From Ditylenchus dipsaci (taxonomy: Eukaryota > Nematoda > Chromadorea > Rhabditida > Anguinidae): DNA of 64,000 nucleotides. The stretch spans positions 310,001 to 374,000 of the forward strand of contig SADC01001318.1 of assembly GCA_004194705.1 (NCBI GenBank), written 5' to 3'. The notes beneath the pieces were generated by a model. That model saw only the letters and a program-made list of their open reading frames with translations, did not search any database and was not told where the DNA came from. This document shows positions 11,331 through 22,405 of the stretch, one piece after another (within the stretch, counting starts at the first letter, position 1; every line of letters begins with the position of its first letter). Both the position numbers and the translations under genes were made by a program.

Positions 11331-12714
11331 GGCATTAGGTCATTTGGTCCCCGGTCATTTGGTCCCGGTCATTTGGTCCCCGTCATTTGATCCCGGTCAT
11401 TTGGTCCCGTGGTCATTTGGTCCCCGGTCATTTGGTCCCCAAAAGCCGCCAATTTAAAAGGTTCTAACAGGTTCGAATCCTGGCGATAACAAAGAATTGT
11501 TTTCTACCATGTATATCCCAAATAGGTCTCATTCACCTGGGGAATCGGAAATTGGAAAATTTTGGATTTAGAAAGAAATATTAAAGACTATATGGGAGGG
11601 GAAGGGTATACTGAATAACACTTGGTGATACCCCATTCATCCTCAATGATCCAGATCCACCCTCAGTGGTCCAAGTACATCCTAAATGGTTCAGATTGAC
11701 TTTTAGTGGTCCTAACCCACTTTCAATAGTCGGGATCCACTACCAATGCCTCCGTTATTAGTAAAATGGTTCAGATTTATCCTCAATGGTCTTCAATTCA
11801 ATCTGGATGTAAAAAATCTTTTGGGTGTCCTCTGGGTTCATTTGGGTGAATACAGTCAACTCTCTTCGTAATAAAAATTTTTAATTTAATCTTTTTTCCA
11901 TGTGAAAAACTCCTATCATTTAATTTTTTATATAATTTAACCTCAATTCTAATGGATCATCGATTAACCTGACATTTGCATGGGTTTTCAACACTTTTCC
12001 AGGTTATTGTGCAGCTTTTTAAAGCGGTCAAATTCCCGGTCACATTCATTTGACTATGTATGCATTCCATTCCTTTTGGGGATCGTAGTGGGTAGTCTCT
12101 TTTTATTTATTTTTCCGACTATTTAAGATGACTTCACGGAAACGGATCTCATTTATTGGTAAATCCATTTACAACTAGATCTTTTAGGAGCTCCTTGTTT
12201 CTGTTGGATGGCAGCAATTCATAATTCATAACGTCGCTAAACAAGTAAAAATAAAAAGATACAGTCTTAGCTAGTTTATTCGGCATCCTATGGACTAGCT
12301 TCAGAGTGCTGGATATTGAGGTGTCAGATAATTAGGGATGCCGTTTAACAAAGAATAAGCCAATTGCAGTAAAATAAAGTAGATTTAGGTTGAAAAATAA
12401 CCAAGAGTGTCGGATAGCTGTAATGCCAGATATTTGAAGTTTGACTTATTAGAACACATGAGCATCTTGCAAACAAGAGCTAAACGATTTGCAAGTCTCA
12501 AAATTGGATCGACATAGGTTTCGTTCAAGACATCATAAAAAAACATTAAAAAAAATTTAAACTGGCGGCTTTGGGGACCAAATGACCGGGACCAAATGAC
12601 CAGGGGACCAAATGACCGGGGACCAAATGACCAGGGGACCAAATGACCGGGGATCAAATGACCGGGATCAAATGACCGGGGACCAAATGACCGGGGACCA
12701 AATGACCGTCGCCC
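11331..12714. mobile_element. Foldback transposon with GGTCATTTGGTCCCC arms, 8-bp TSD
   Basis: The left arm (11331-11442) and right arm (12572-12714) are inverted arrays of a 13-15 bp unit, GGTCATTTGGTCCCC. The inner edges GCCGCCAATTT and AAACTGGCGGC also pair. CTTATTTA flanks both sides (11323-11330 and 12715-12722), an exact 8-bp duplication. The interior (11875-11960) carries the TTAATCTTTTTTCCATGTG module shared with the elements at 6601 and 57478. No transposase is visible. A tRNA-like T-arm (GGTTCGAATCC) sits at 11471. Confidence 0.85.
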
Positions 12715-12913
12715 CTTATTTAACACTAGCTTTACTGGCGCCTCTGTCGCTTTTCAAAAAAAATTTAAAACTCAAATTTTACGCAATAATTTTTTTCAGT
12801 TAAAGATTAACATTTTCTTTTTTTTGTTTTGATGTGTAAACGATTTATTTCAACAAAACGAAACAAATCGAAACGATAAGAGCGAAAACAAAGCAGATCT
12901 TGATAATTTTATC

Positions 12914-13870
12914 CTAATCTATGGTCTTCTGCTGCTCGCCGATTCCAAGTAGTGTCAAACTCACTATGTATTGCTGAGTCCACTTTCCCATGCGAATCTG
13001 CGCCTCGAGCAGTTCCAGACCCATTGACTTGATGCATTGAATTGACACTGCTCTTACTTTGATAGTCTTGCGCAGCCACACTTCCGCCTTAATAATCTTG
13101 CTAGGCACACCATCGCAGAGATTTATGAAAAATTTACATAATATGTCATGCTGACTGTGCGAAAAAAAATACGCACTGTTAAGCACTTGCATCGACTTCG
13201 CCTCACGTCCGCCTTAATTGCCCTGCATAGCCACACTATTGCCAGGATTCTTAAAAGATTATAAGATAACTTTGCGCCAACACGAAAATAACGACAAACC
13301 TTTTACCGTTCGAGTTGATTGCGCCACCTTGCTGCAACAGTCATCCTAGCTGAAAATCGTTCCAGATTGATTGACTTCAGGCGTTAACCTGAAGACATGA
13401 AGCTAAACAACAAAAAATTAAGCCGAAATATTTAAGTACGAAGTACTCACCATGGGCAAAAAATTATAAGGGACAGTCGCCGGACGGTGCCCTTGAAGCG
13501 CAGCGATTTTTTTTGGGTCACCCTGTAGAACATCGCAGTTTCCTGGCTACCATTAGAAAGACGACTCACACTCTAGAATTCGACTCAAACTCTAGCATTC
13601 GCACCTGAATGAGAGAACATAGCCACTGGAAGGAGAACCTGAAGCCAAAAAAACTTACAATTTATTGCTGAAACCACTTTCATATTCAGCATCACCATAT
13701 CCAGCAGGCGAATCTGCGCCTCGAGCAGTTACAGACCCGCTGACTTGACAACACCTCCAATTTGATAGTCCCACACACCTACGCTTCCGTCCCGATCATA
13801 ACCATCATTGTAGAGATTTGCCACATTCTTCTTGATTGCCCTGCATAGCACCACCAGCGCTAAAGTTGGG
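12914..13870 (-). pseudogene. Duplicated coding-like segments, unrecognised
   Basis: Two diverged direct copies (about 12940-13250 and 13650-13865) share AATCTGCGCCTCGAGCAGTT and TTGCCCTGCATAGC. On the minus strand they read LELLEAQIRMG and LLEAQIRLLD. The second copy also reads LYNDGYDRDGSVGVWDYQI but has a stop. An exon-like piece near 13440-13500 reads GHRPATVPYNFLPM before gtgagt. It may be a decayed gene with an internal duplication. No family recognised. Confidence 0.35.
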
Positions 13871-14009
13871 TTAATTACCGGTCAAAATCTTTTGCGGTAA
13901 TATTACCGGTGATAAACTTTTTTCGGTCATATTCTGGTCATAATCTCTATATAGTAATATGGAGGTGCCCGTAACGCTTTTTTGCCCGGTACTTGTGCAC
14001 TTCGGGGGC

Positions 14010-14625
14010 CCCTTTTTTGGTTAACTGTAAATAAGGTTTAAACGTCTCCTAAGTAATTTTTATACGCCAGAAACGATAAAAAGTGGTTTCCTAACGATTT
14101 CCGCACTAAAAAGTTGAGTTCTCAAAAAAAGTTGGCTACCAAAGATTGACCAACTGCCTTGGTCCCTCAAGGTAAAATATCGTATATATTAAGTATCCTA
14201 CCACGTTTTGGTCACTGAGCTGGGCAAAAAGAGTCTTTAATGCATGTATGATCAAGAGTCTCTCTCGGAATCATGTCTAAGGTAAGTGAGATGCGCACAC
14301 AACATACCTTAGACGCAAATCACTCGGAGTGACTCTGGATGCATAAAAACAATGTGCATACCAGAGTTTCTTTATGCGGTAGGCTCCAGCTAACAAAATT
14401 ATGTTCAAATTCCATCTTTTTTGGGTTTTTTAAGATGTATAGGTACCTTTTTGGTGTAATTACTTTGGGGACCAAGGCGGTTGGTCAATTTTCGGTAACT
14501 AACTTTTTGTTGAGAACTTCACTTTTTAGTGCGGAAATTGTTAGGAAACCACTTTTTATTGTTTCTGGCGTATAAAAATTACTTAGGAGACGTTTAAACC
14601 ATATTTACAGTTAACCAAAAAAGCG
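14010..14625. repeat. Inverted repeat around a hairpin-family core
   Basis: The arms share AGGAGACGTTTAAAC and GGTTTCCTAACGATTTCCGC. The centre (14230-14400) carries TCTCGGAATCATGTCTAAGG, ACTCGGAGTGACTCT and GCATACCAGAGTTTCT, words found again at 15250-15480, 16590-16700, 31090-31230 and 32150-32300. Confidence 0.65.
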
Positions 14626-14651
14626 AAATCCTTATTTTCAAAGAAAGAACT

Positions 14652-14657
14652 TTTATT
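14652..14657 (-). terminator. Polyadenylation signal of the 59-residue frame
   Basis: AATAAA on the minus strand about 60 nt downstream of the stop at 14716. The spacing is normal for a 3' UTR. Confidence 0.4.
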
Positions 14658-14715
14658 GAACAAATTTCATAACAAAAATAAACATATTCGTAACAACAAA
14701 GATAACAACAATAAT

Positions 14716-14895
14716 TCACTGATCCATGACGCAATTGTAAGCCAACCTTCTGAGGTATTCCACCAAGCTCGTTTCTCCGTACATTTGCACTCGAGCCAAG
14801 ATGTTCTGATCGGCGATTTCGATGAAGGTCCCATCGAAGGTCCCACCCATTGAGTTGCTGGTCTTCGAGATCGTCATCATCTGAGTAGTCGCCAT
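14716..14895 (-). CDS. Small protein of 59 residues, unrecognised
   Basis: An uninterrupted frame starts at ATG 14895 and ends with TGA at 14716-14718. It begins MATTQMMTISK and contains GGTFDGTFIEIAD, ARVQMYGETSL and EYLRRLAYNCVMDQ at the C terminus. Composition is balanced and protein-like, unlike the repeat-derived frames nearby. An AATAAA signal follows at 14652-14657, about 60 nt after the stop. No signal peptide or membrane segment is visible. Upstream are short GCCGAAATACTGCC repeats. It may be a complete small gene or the last exon of a larger one, since an acceptor-like gcaag precedes the ATG. I do not recognise the family. Confidence 0.45.
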   Translation of the reverse strand: MATTQMMTISKTSNSMGGTFDGTFIEIADQNILARVQMYGETSLVEYLRRLAYNCVMDQ

Positions 14896-15239
14896 CTTGC
14901 TCGAGTTTTTTTTGCGTTGCAGTATTTCGGCCGCGGCAGTATTTCGGCGCGGCAGTATTTTGTTTGGGACCGTAGAATCGCCACCGCATCAGATTTTGTG
15001 AAAGTGAAAAAAATTTTTGGGATTTGCCTTGGTTCCCAAGGTAAAATTTTAGAAAATTTTGAAAAAAAATATTTTTTAAATTGGCGCCTTTTGAATTTTA
15101 AAGGGATTTAGGGCTGTATTGGAGGGAAGGGAACAAAAGGGGCCACTTTCATGGCAGAACAATATAAAAGTAAAATATGTATTCTTCGACTGCCTCACCA
15201 TGTTTTTTAACTGGGCCGTGGCAAAAAGAGACTCTATAC

Positions 15240-15480
15240 GCATTTTTTGATCAAGAGTACTTCTCGGAATCATGTCTGAGGTAAGTGAGTGCGCGCATCT
15301 CTAACTCTCAAGCCCCTGCGCCCCCTTCGGGGGCGCAGGGGGCTTGGAGTTGAGATGCGCACACCCACATACCTTAGACACAAATCACTCGAAAGTGACT
15401 CTAGATGCATGAAAAAGCATGCATACCAGAGTTTTTTATGAGGTAGCCCCCAGTATTCAAAACTATGTTCAACATCTTCT
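15240..15480. repeat. Hairpin repeat family, best copy
   Basis: A perfect GC-rich hairpin, CCCCTGCGCCCCC-TTCG-GGGGGCGCAGGGG, is centred near 15326 in otherwise AT-rich DNA. It is followed by GAGATGCGCACACCC, ACTCGAAAGTGACTCT and GCATGCATACCAGAG. Other copies or parts: 9705-9750, 14230-14400, 16590-16700, 24365-24412, 31090-31230 and 32150-32300. Confidence 0.7.
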
Positions 15481-15494
15481 TGTTAGTGGGCCCT

Positions 15495-15745
15495 GTGTGA
15501 TGAGTGGCCCCCTTTTATTCCCTTCCCCTCACTATACAGCCCTTAATTCTTTTAAAATTCAAAAGTCGCCAATTCAAATTTTTCAAATTTTGACTAAAAA
15601 ACCATGATGCCCCCCTCCCTGTGGATCTATTTTTTTTCTCAGAACCAAAACAAACAGCCGGCTTTTTCATGAAATCGGGTAGAGAAACACGAATATGATG
15701 TTATCTCTTCGATCTGACCACTTCTCGTGGGGGGGGGGGGTGAAT
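15495..15745. repeat. Direct duplicate of 30715-30960
   Basis: Both copies carry TTCCCTTCCC, CAGCCCTTAATTC-like sequence, GACTAAAAAACCATGAT, ACAGCCGGCTTT and GAGAAACACGAATATGATGT in the same order. They differ by scattered substitutions. No coding sequence is seen. Confidence 0.65.
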
Positions 15746-15927
15746 TCTATACTCAAGCCATAAGTTTTGCTGTAGAGGTCCTGTGTCAACTCATTTTCCA
15801 GGGATTTCACGAGAACGAAAACCACCTATAAGGTATAGTAAGCCCAGAACTAGCCAAGAAAATTAAGCATGTGTACACGTGTATTGAACCTCACCTGCCG
15901 GACGATAGCGTTGGCCATATGATTATA

Positions 15928-16098
15928 CAGTCGAACCTCAATAAGCCGACACCCTCGATAAGCCGACACCCTGTCAATACTTGATTTGGCCAGGTAGTCG
16001 ACACTTTAAGCAAAACGACACCCCGATAAGCCGACACCTCAATAAGCCGACACCCTGAGTTCGGTCCCTTGGAGTGTCGGCTTATCGAGATTCGACTG
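15928..16098. mobile_element. Short pogo/Tigger-like MITE
   Basis: The ends read CAGTCGAACCTCAATAAGCC and GGCTTATCGAGATTCGACTG, flanked by TA on both sides. The interior repeats ATAAGCCGACACC several times. Its terminal words match the longer MITEs at 19221, 38713, 59298 and 60876. Confidence 0.75.
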
Positions 16099-16099
16099 T

Positions 16100-17780
16100 A
16101 CCCAAACTATCTGAATCCTAGCCCAACTACCTGGATGCCTTCCCGACTACCTGGATTGAATTTTTGGTACTATTCCATTGTAGCCCCCCCACCCCAAAAA
16201 GCTATTCCAGTGTACCGCCCCCCCCCCAAACCAACTTTTTTACATGCACTCAAAAACCATTTTTATGTAATAATTTTGCCATAAAAGGACCAGAAAAGCC
16301 ATTCAAATAGGGTTCAAGGGCTGTATTGGGAGGGGAAGGGACAAAACAGGGGCCACTAATTAATAAGTGTTTAAGGCATCCTCAAACCCAGCAACTTGTG
16401 GAGGACCCAAATACATAAGTACTCAAAAGGACCAAGAGGGTCATTCGGTTGGGTCCCGAGGTGGTTATGCCTGAGCCAGGACTCTGTGGAAGTGAATGCA
16501 GTATTTTTGGATGGCTGAGCCTCTGGCTCGTGGCCGAAAGCCGGAAAAGGGAGGAGACCCTATTCGGCCGAAAAATTGAAGATGTTGAACATAGTTTTGA
16601 ATACGGGGGCCTACCGCATAAATAACTCTGGTATGCATGGGGCGCAGGGGGCTTGAGAGTTAGAGATGCGCGCACGCACTTGCCTTAGAAATGATTCCGT
16701 GTAGTACACTTGATCATAAAATGCATATAGAGTCTATTTTTGCCACGACTCGAGTTGAAAAACATCGTAAAGCAGCCGAAAAAGTGGCCCCTGTGTTATT
16801 CCCTTCCCCTCCCAATACAGCCCCTTAACCCTTTTAAAAATGTTATTCTGGTCTTTTTATGGCAAAATTATTACATAAAAATGGTTTTTGAGTGCATATA
16901 AAAAAGTTGGTTTTTTGGGGGGGGGGCGGTTACAATGGAATTTCGGCGAATTTTTACTACTCCAAAGAGAATTACCTTAATAGTACCTAGATCGCCTGGA
17001 GAATCGCATCTGAATTCCACCTCAAAACAAATTAAAAAACCCGCATCGTACCCAACCCACCCACGGGATACCTGGATTGTACACAAACCATCTGAATCCT
17101 ATTCCAACTACATTATAAGAAAAAACTAAGCATCTAGCCCGGTTGGCTGGTAAACCGAATTCCAGGGGGTTTTTGGCACGATCGCGTTTTTTTGATTTTT
17201 GCACATCGGACACTCAGAATATCGTGCAGATCATGGAAAAAATGCTAAAAAAAATTCCGGTCTTTTAAAAATTTTGGTAAATTGTTTCCGATTTTTGCGA
17301 AAATTTTTGACTTTCTCAATTCAGAAAGTTGGGTTTTGGCCTAAGGGGGCGGGTTTCACATTTTAGAAGGTTAATTTTACATAATATAAGGGTCATTTTG
17401 GTATAAGATGTTGAAAAAGAAATCTCGCACAAAAAAAGTTTTTCGTGGAGACAAACTCGGTACTCAGGCCAAAAATTGGCCTTTTTTTTTACTTCAATTT
17501 TAGCAAATTTTTAAAAACTTTCTTTCGAATTTTAATATATGAAGCCGTGGTTTTTTTGCCAATTTTATTGCAAGTTATCTGCGATAGACCCCACCCAATT
17601 TTCAAGGGCTTCAAAACGGTGATAAAATTAGAAAATCGAGGTATGGCCAAAATCCAGTACAGGCCCAATTTTGGTACAAACACAGGATTTTTAGTCAAAA
17701 TTGGCCTATGAATTGAGTTTGAAATAATCGTGGTTGGTCCTGCACGGAATTCAAAAAATATTGTTGTAAGGTTAAAATAA
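16100..17780. other. Repeat-derived DNA without a gene
   Basis: Holds inverted fragments of the hairpin family (16590-16700), two copies of the GGGCTGTATTGGGAGGGGAA word (16316 and, inverted, about 16800), paired segments carrying TTTTTGAGTGCAT (16240 and 16885), and AT-rich unique sequence from 17150. I see no exon structure. Confidence 0.5.
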
Positions 17781-17799
17781 TAATGCTATTCTATGTAAA

Positions 17800-18420
17800 A
17801 TTGTGCCACGAATCGGGTTTGACAAGACCAAAATTGCGATTTCAGCCACCGAAATCCCAAAACCTGGGGTGGGTACCACTTGACCAGGTAGATGTCCACC
17901 TGACCAGCTGGAGACTAGCTGGAGAACCTGAAAAATTTAATTTGTTTATTTAAAAAAACTCACCTATCTTATGTGAAATCCTTTTGGGAATCGGGTTTGT
18001 TAAGACCAAAATCCCGATTTTCCACACCGATATCCCAAAACCTGGGTGGGTACCATCTGGCCAGGTGGATATCCACCTGGATGGCCTGAAAAATATAATT
18101 TCTTTTAAATTCAAAATAACATGCCTATCTTATGTGAAATCGTGTGGGAAATTGGGTTTTTAAAGACCAAAATCCCGATTTTCCACACCGAAACCCCAAA
18201 ATCTGGGTGGGTACCATCTGGCCAAGTGGATATCCACCTGGATGGCCTGAAAAATAATTTTTTTTGTTCATAATCAAAATAAATCATGCTATCATATGCA
18301 AAATGGTGTGGGGAATTGGGTTTGTCGAGATCAAATCCCGATCTGCGACACCCAAAACCCAAAACCTGAGGACTACCATGAGCCAGGTGATATCCACCTG
18401 GATGAGCCTGAAAAAAAATT
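17800..18420. repeat. Tandem array, about 160-bp unit, 4 copies
   Basis: Each unit carries TTAAGACCAAAATCCCGATT-like sequence, GGGTACCA, GGTGGATATCCACCTGGATG and CCTGAAAAAT. The last word recurs near 17928, 18085, 18246 and 18408. The same unit forms both arms of the element at 49030-51626. Confidence 0.8.
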
Positions 18421-18459
18421 TTATTGTTAGATTGACACAACAGAGACCACTGCTAAAAA

Positions 18460-19030
18460 GATGAAGATTGAATAGAAAGCATAGTTCCATTATTATGATT
18501 TTTCGACACTTCTCTCCAGACATAATGAAGAGGAGAGAGACTAAACCAAAAAGATCAAGATTGAATCATAGAAGCATGGAATAGTTCCATTACCATGATT
18601 CTGCGACACTTCTCTTGAGAAACCACGAAGAGGAGAGAGACTAAACAAAAAAAATTATATTGAATCATAGAAGCATGAAACAGTTCCATTACCCTGATTG
18701 ACTACCACTCGAGTTTAGCACCTTGATTCTTCGGCACTTCTCTTGAGATACCACGAAGAGGCGAAAACTTAACCAAAAAGATTTATATTGAATCACAGAA
18801 GCCGAAAACAGTACCATGATCGGCCACCACTCGAGTTGAGCTGCTTGATTCTTCGCCACTTCTCTCGAGACACTATGAAGTGAGACTAAACCAAAAAGAT
18901 TTATATTGAATTATTGAAGCATGAATCAGTTCCAGTACCATGATTTGCCACCAATCGGGTTGAGCTGCTTGATTGTTCGGCACTTTTATTGAGAAATTAC
19001 GAAGAGAAGAGAGACTTAACTAAAGAAATT
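18460..19030. repeat. Second tandem array, about 90-130 bp unit, 5 copies
   Basis: Repeated words: GATTGAATCATAGAAGCAT, CAGTTCCATTACC, CACTTCTCTTGAGA and GAAGAGGAGAGAGACT. The copies diverge and vary in length. It lies directly beside the array at 17800-18420 but shares no sequence with it. Confidence 0.7.
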
Positions 19031-19220
19031 TAAGAACAAACAGATAGTCAACAACTGAATTTTAAGAAACAAAACATAATGAAAATCTTAAAGGCTAAAT
19101 CTCGGTAGGACATTTACTCTATTTCATTGCAAGACCAACTTTCAAACGACGATTTTGAGACACAACGTTACACACACCGTTACACACACCGTTACACACA
19201 CACAACTCTCTTTTAGTATA

Positions 19221-19647
19221 CAGTCGAACCTCTCTATAGTGTACACCCAAAAGTTCGTTCCCGCCTAGGGTCCGACACTTTTTTTAGCTCGATTTTCAAT
19301 TTTTTTTGCTGATTCTTTTTTCACAGTCTGGCCGCAAATATCGTAAGGATTCCGATTTTGCCGATCGTTTTTCATTTGTCTATATATTTTTTCTCTAAAA
19401 AAGCAAAACCTCCATATAGTGTACACCACTTTGAAAATAAGATGTACACTATTGGGAGGTTTTGCTTTTTTAGAGAAAAAATATATAGACAAATGAAAAA
19501 CGATCGGCAAAATCGGAATCCTTACGATATTTGCGGCCAGACTGTGAAAAAAGAATCAGCAAAAAAATTGAAAATCGAGCTAAAAAAAGTGTCGGACCCT
19601 AGGCGGGAACGAACTTTTGGGGTGTACACTATAGAGAGGTTCGACTG
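19221..19647. mobile_element. 427-bp palindromic pogo/Tigger-like MITE
   Basis: TIRs CAGTCGAACCTCTCTATAGT and its complement ACTATAGAGAGGTTCGACTG are flanked by TA (19219-19220 and 19648-19649). The whole unit folds on itself around 19430. It is nearly identical to the copy at 60876-61300, so both moved recently. It contains no transposase. Confidence 0.85.
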
Positions 19648-19649
19648 TA

Positions 19650-20337
19650 TAGGATTAAAGGACCATACCAATCAAAAGGTTCCAGAAAATGTAAAAATTC
19701 GAAAATAAACGTGAAAAATTTGAATATTTAGCGAAAAAAATAAAAAACACAATGCCAATGTGTAGTTCACAGCATAAAATGTTTTGGCACGCTGTGCGCC
19801 GTAAATGAGAATTTTTCACGTTTCAGTGCGCGCGGGACGCTATTTTTATTCCGAAAATGTTTAACATTATTTTTTTGAATTGACAATTGTCTAACAAAAC
19901 AAAATAAAATTAATTGCGCTAGAAAAAGTATTTCTCAACAAATTAATTTGCAGTGTAAGGGTGAAGGAGCAGTGGCTGGTCAAAATTTGTTAGTCAGTTT
20001 GATTTTCCGATTCGCAATCCCTGCGTTGTCTTTTGAGTTTAATTTAAAAAAATAATAAATCCGAATATTTTTGCAACGAAAAAAGTGTCCCGCGCGCATT
20101 TAAACATGTGAAATGATCATTGCCGGCGACGGCTTTGGTATTTTAAAGAAAATTTTGTACATTGCTAAATGGATAGCTTTATTTACATAAATACGACTTC
20201 ATACATAGTTTGCTTGACTTAGTTTGCTTGGACATTGGAGCTAATTCATTTATCAAGCAATTAACCAAGAAAAAGTAGTGACCTACAAGGTAAAATGTAA
20301 ATAATGACACAACAATTTCCTGCTTGTTAAAAAAGAT
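19650..20337. other. No gene seen; weak inverted repeat
   Basis: 19815-19860 (TGCGCGCGGGACGC, TTATTCCGAA) pairs imperfectly with 20065-20110 (TCCGAATATT, GTCCCGCGCGCA). The flanking words TTAAAGGACCAT and TTTGGTATTTTAAAG resemble the AAAGGGCCATTGCC MITE family. Nothing coding is visible. Confidence 0.45.
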
Positions 20338-20665
20338 GGCTCTACTGGAGAATGCGTACCGATTTTTCGCCTTGGTCTCCCTGTTAGTATTTCTATGTTT
20401 TTGTTTCTTTTTAATTATATTTTTCTGTTCGCACCATGGCTAAATAAAAAAATGATCAAGAAATATATTTAAAAAGATAGAATAAAAAAAAAGACGGACA
20501 GAAAATATAATAAAAAAGGAACAAAAACATGGAAAAAAATAACAAGGGAACCGAGGCAAAAATCGGTACTCATTCCCAGTAGAGCCAAAAAGATTATGAC
20601 CGATTTTTCATTATCCGGTCATAATCTAGATTATGATCGGTAATATTACCGTTGGCCAACTCTAG
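20338..20665. repeat. Inverted repeat followed by a MITE end
   Basis: GGCTCTACTGG at 20339 pairs with CCAGTAGAGCC near 20575-20587, and TACCGATTTTTCGCCTTGG pairs with the CCGAGGCAAAAATCGGTA stretch. 20590-20665 ends ATCGGTAATATTACCGTTGG, related to 13866-13960 (TACCGGTCAAAATC, GGTAATATTACCGG). Confidence 0.6.
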
Positions 20666-20752
20666 TCCAAATATTGTATAAAGATTTTCACACATGATTT
20701 TATACTAATCGGTTTTTAATTAACATCATTTTTATTAACATCTCTTAACTTT

Positions 20753-21830
20753 TTGGCAATGAAAAAAGTTATTGTTAATCAAGTTCATAATTGTTGGAAG
20801 CAATGTTATTCATTGACTTTTACAAAAATACGACATTTCTTACCTTGTTTGAATTTCTTTGGTTCCCGCCTTTTCAAATATTCCCATCGACGACGGGCAT
20901 GCCCATTTGACACTTCCACACCCGGTCGTGACCTTTGCGACTTTTTACTCAAAATCGAACGGGGAATCCGAATTCGTGGACAAAATTGGATAATAATTGC
21001 TATGGCAGGTGAAGTGACCTTCGCAAGTTGGTGACCCTTTAAAATTGTGTGGATAGGGTGAATAGACCTCATAATTTTTAGTGTTTAATTTTAATTTACT
21101 AGGGAGAAAAGCAGTCACGATACTCTTAATAGTCCCACGAATTGCTAGCCTTAGAAACTATTTGAAAGGACTCTCTGAGATGGGGGATAGTCGACTAGCA
21201 AGTTGCATCGGGAAAGCTGGACTTCTTGCATTAGACTTAAAAATAGCTGAGATGGATACCACAGGGTCCCTCGCGGCCGTGTTTTTATACCCTCAATATG
21301 GATGCTTTAGAATTCTGGCAGAGAAATGAGAAGATATACACGATCTTATAATGGCTCGTTTAGTAACCCGGAGATGGCAGTAACCCGGAAAGTGTGTTAA
21401 AGGGCCATTGCCACCTGTTTTGAACTGTCCCCGCCAATTCAAATATTCGTGCCTAATCATTCAACTTCTATACTGATTTTTCAAGTTGGTCTCTAACAAA
21501 ACAAGGCATATAATTTTATTTTGGGTATAGTTTTGTTAGAAACCAGTTGAAAAATTCGTACAGAATTTCAATGATTCAGAAAAAAATTTGAATTGGCGGG
21601 GGACAACCGTTGTCGGGGGCGGCAATGGCCCTTTAACGATGCTGAATACTCCAACGCCAACTGCAGGTTACTGAACGAGCCATGAACAATTTTTTATTTA
21701 TGACTTTTAAAATTTATCCAACTCTTGCAAAAATAGCTTGAGAAGTGCTTTGTATTCCGGCATCAAGCTCCTCTAGTGAGCGAGCTTTTTCAGCAGCCTT
21801 GTTGCCACAGACTTTCGAAATAGATTATCT
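20753..21830 (+). pseudogene. hAT transposase fossil (C-terminal part clear)
   Basis: 21721-21810 translates to LAKIA-stop-EVLCIP and then ASSSSSERAFSAA, the hAT C-terminal dimerisation signature with an in-frame stop. The open stretch at 21081-21329 (LSEMGDSRLASCIGKAG) and the one at 20753-21034 may be upstream remnants, but I cannot assign domains to them. A palindrome at 21395-21640 has inserted between them. Confidence 0.5.
21395..21640. mobile_element. Palindromic MITE, AAAGGGCCATTGCC family
   Basis: The ends TTAAAGGGCCATTGCC and GGCAATGGCCCTTTAA pair, with inner arms GGTCTCTAACAAAAC and GTTTTGTTAGAAACC. Relatives: 3276-3475, 23735-23850 and 63725-63945. The TTAA-like ends hint at a TTAA duplication; not certain. 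Confidence 0.7.
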
Positions 21831-22000
21831 AGCGAAAAAGTTTCCTTAACTGGTATAAAAACGTGCGTACTTGCGGAACGAAACTAAATAGTAATAATAA
21901 AAAACATTTCGATACCTGCATACCGAAATCGTCATTTACAATCGTCTGTTTTCAATACAATTTTCTCATTGTCCCCGCAATTACAGAAAAGAAAGGAACG

Positions 22001-22288
22001 ATTACCGCAAATGTCTTTAATAGGCCGACAGTCTCTCATATCCCGACACCCAATATTACACCTTTTTTGCCAAATTTTATTTCAACTTACATCGTGGTGC
22101 AATTTCCGGCTGGCAAAAGACAAAGTTCTTTTGCAAAGCTATTTTTCACTAACTCCATGAGCTCTAACGATTCCCCTTTTTAGATTTCGCCTTTTCCCAC
22201 AAAAATCCCGAGATTGACCTCATAATTACCTGATTTTGTTTATTGAAAGATAACTTGACATGTCGGCCTATTAGAGCATTTACGGTAA
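22001..22288. repeat. Inverted repeat with TACCGCAAATG-type ends
   Basis: TTACCGCAAATGTCTTTAAT and AGGCCGACA at the left pair imperfectly with TGTCGGCCTATTAGAGCATT and TACGGTAA at the right. The interior shows no convincing coding. Confidence 0.55.
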
Positions 22289-22405
22289 CCTAAAAATAGA
22301 GTGTTAAGTTCTGATTTCTTGTACTCGGAAAGTTGATTTACCACCACTTGAGAATCTGAGGGTACCCAGCTGGATTTTGACCACGTACAATTTGTTACCT
22401 TGCAG

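Noticed and set aside
12385..12803. Frames reading GPRSFGPRSFGP and the like
   Set aside because: Translation of the GGTCATTTGGTCCCC array in the transposon arm, not a protein.
14716..14989. The longer minus frame (131 codons) overlapping the 59-residue gene
   Set aside because: Its text is arginine- and acid-patchy and runs through the GCCGAAATACTGCC repeats; the alternative frame has better protein-like text, a natural ATG and a polyadenylation signal.
18264..18523. Frames across the 160-bp tandem array
   Set aside because: They follow the repeat period and are not conserved between units.
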